NCBI GenBank assembly: GCA_964357355.1
Contig: CAYHKY010000034.1
Location: forward strand, 1-14,685
Direction: 5' to 3'
Length of the DNA: 14,685 nt
From: CAYHKY01 sp964357355
GTDB lineage: Bacteria; Patescibacteriota; Microgenomatia; UBA10105
Positions 13,732 through 14,685 of the stretch are shown in pieces; the stretch's first letter is position 1, and each line of letters starts with the position of its first letter. The notes beneath the pieces are model-generated. The model was not told where the DNA came from and made no database searches. It saw only the letters and a program-made list of their open reading frames with translations. The position numbers were made by a program, and so were the translations under genes.

Positions 13732-13985
13732 GTAGCTTGTTTTTGATGCTTATGTTTTTCTAAACTGATTCGTGGTAAATCGATGGTCTGATCAAATTCC
13801 AAAATGTCTAAATAATCTTCCTGCGCTTTTTGCAGTGCATCCAAATATTCCGGATCGACTACCGCAGCTTTGATTTTTGAGTGTTGAACCACAAAAACTA
13901 TTCCCGAGTCTTGTACTTTTTGTAAAATTTGTGATGTTTTATGCCTCAAATCTGTTACTGAAAATGTATTAGTTTGTGTATTCAT
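13728..13985 (-). CDS. Phd/YefM-family antitoxin
   Basis: This 85-residue protein has an N-terminal DNA-binding and dimerisation domain (NTFSVTDLRHKTSQILQKVQ, then GIVFVVQHSKIKAAVVDPEYLD). A charged C-terminal tail (about 50-85) should wrap the toxin. The ATG at 13985 is chosen because the next upstream start, a TTG at 14009, lies between the -35 and -10 boxes. The ATG sits 8 bases after the -10 box. It overlaps the toxin by four bases. The complex probably represses its own promoter, which contains an inverted repeat. Confidence 0.88.
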   Translation of the reverse strand: MNTQTNTFSVTDLRHKTSQILQKVQDSGIVFVVQHSKIKAAVVDPEYLDALQKAQEDYLDILEFDQTIDLPRISLEKHKHQKQAT

Positions 13986-13990
13986 ATATA

Positions 13991-14022
13991 GACATATTAA
14001 ATAATACAAATATATATGTCAA
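13991..14022 (-). promoter_or_regulatory. Toxin-antitoxin promoter with operator dyad
   Basis: On the - strand a consensus TTGACA (14017-14022), a 17-base spacer and TAATAT (13994-13999) end 8 bases before the antitoxin ATG. GACATAT (13991-13997) and ATATGTC (14014-14020) form an inverted repeat whose arms overlap the -10 and -35 boxes, suiting autorepression. Confidence 0.7.
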
Positions 14023-14084
14023 TAACTAATTTTTAACGCATTTATCTTGAATACAAGTAGCACTTTTTATTAAATCCTGTCGTT

Positions 14085-14576
14085 TTACGCTTCGCTGAGC
14101 ACTTTAATTCTCTCCAAACTTATTTCCACTGTTTTTCTGTCTTTTAAAGAATAAATTTTATTACCAGTTTCGTCTTTTGCCTGGTCCATATATTCGAATA
14201 TCTTTTGCTGATTCCATCCATTTGGAAACACTTCCTCTGGGGCATCAAGGTAATATTCACCACCATCGATACCAACTACAAAGTTTTTAGGATCTTGCGT
14301 ATCAATTCGTATGGGTAGTTGTATCTGTTCTAATGCTTCTCTCACTTTTCGGAATGGGTATTTCACTTCATTATGACTATCAGTAGTTATTTCCTGCCGG
14401 ACAGTTCCGCCATAACCGTCTTTTCCAACAAAACTGGCATAATAATGAGGAAAATTGTGAGGAAAGAGAGTAGACAAAATTCTTTGTCTGTAGAAAATCT
14501 GTTTAGCAATTTCCGGATTTAAATCCCGATAGTTTATCGCTATGACTTTACCAGGCTTATCCGTTGCTTTCACCAC
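14085..14576 (-). CDS. Kinase-fold-like protein, N-terminus uncertain or damaged
   Basis: No family is firmly recognised. From the GTG at 14576 the protein has 163 residues. IDTQDPKNFVVGIDGGEYYLDA (Asp92, Asn98, Asp111) resembles the catalytic D-x(4-5)-N and metal-binding Asp of protein and aminoglycoside kinases. The frame stays open upstream to a TAG at 14643-14645 and reads GFEFVGAGCEAVVVKAT, much like a glycine-rich ATP loop. That loop lies before any ATG, GTG or TTG, so a GTG start would discard it. Either the gene begins with a rare codon (ATA at 14624), or its 5' end was lost; a stem-loop repeat lies just beyond the TAG. Function is unknown, and a small protein or antibiotic kinase-like role is only an inference. 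The gene lies upstream of the antitoxin on the same strand. Confidence 0.6.
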   Translation of the reverse strand: MVKATDKPGKVIAINYRDLNPEIAKQIFYRQRILSTLFPHNFPHYYASFVGKDGYGGTVRQEITTDSHNEVKYPFRKVREALEQIQLPIRIDTQDPKNFVVGIDGGEYYLDAPEEVFPNGWNQQKIFEYMDQAKDETGNKIYSLKDRKTVEISLERIKVLSEA

Positions 14577-14647
14577 GACAGCTTCGCAGCCGGCACCTAC
14601 GAATTCAAAACCTAAAGTACTTATTAAATCTTTAAATAACGTCTATT

Positions 14648-14668
14648 CCCTGTAGCTTTGCTACAGGG
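14648..14668. repeat. Perfect 9-bp palindromic stem-loop
   Basis: CCCTGTAGC (14648-14656) and GCTACAGGG (14660-14668) form a perfect stem with a TTT loop. It lies three bases beyond the in-frame stop that bounds the kinase-like gene. No T-run follows on either strand. It could be a dispersed short palindrome. Confidence 0.7.
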
Positions 14669-14685
14669 TTACCTTGGGGGAAAGT

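Overview
The window most likely comes from a Candidate Phyla Radiation (Patescibacteria) genome, probably in the Microgenomates group. The evidence is the gene mix: a short triosephosphate isomerase, an LCP protein, MurJ, bS20, a reduced PilN/PilO pair, and several large extracellular proteins built from Thr-Pro linkers and small Cys-rich modules. TGA acts as an ordinary stop, so this is not the recoded Gracilibacteria/SR1 branch. Taxonomy is inferred from gene content and was not searched.

Layout. Positions 1-390 (+) hold the 3' end of a surface-protein gene. Positions 529-2269 (+) hold tpiA overlapping an LCP-family gene. Positions 2270-2390 are a convergent junction packed with ACCGT/ACGGT dyads. 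Positions 2381-6410 (-) hold three paralogous anchored surface proteins (here B, C and D, at 2381-3520, 3525-4898 and 4992-6410). Positions 6494-9314 (-) hold an FN3/Ig surface protein, a 64-residue membrane protein, PilO and PilN. rpsT follows on the same strand at 9394-9687, and murJ runs outward from it at 9932-11587 (+). From about 11.6 kb the DNA looks more AT-rich. That part carries a 114-base inverted repeat, a TrmB-like regulator divergent from a YhhQ/VUT-family transporter, a RelE/ParE-Phd toxin-antitoxin pair, and a 5'-damaged kinase-like gene running toward the left.

How it fits together. The left 9.4 kb is an envelope and surface locus: an LCP protein attaching wall polymers, a minimal type IV pilus platform, and a set of single-pass proteins with long Pro-rich stalks. 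The surface proteins are mosaics. C and D share the N-terminal anchor, B and D share an identical 215-base C-terminal module, and C and the truncated gene at 1-390 share a C-terminal beta-rich domain. This points to repeated local duplication, inversion, module swapping and recent gene conversion.

Regulation. Several genes have a -10 box ending only 6-8 bases before the start codon (tpiA, gene D, the regulator, the transporter, the antitoxin), with no Shine-Dalgarno sequence. This suggests that leaderless transcription is common here. A 22-base near-palindrome lies inside the regulator/transporter divergent promoter and is a natural candidate operator. No rRNA, tRNA, CRISPR array or transposase gene was seen, and no gap between genes exceeds 250 bases.
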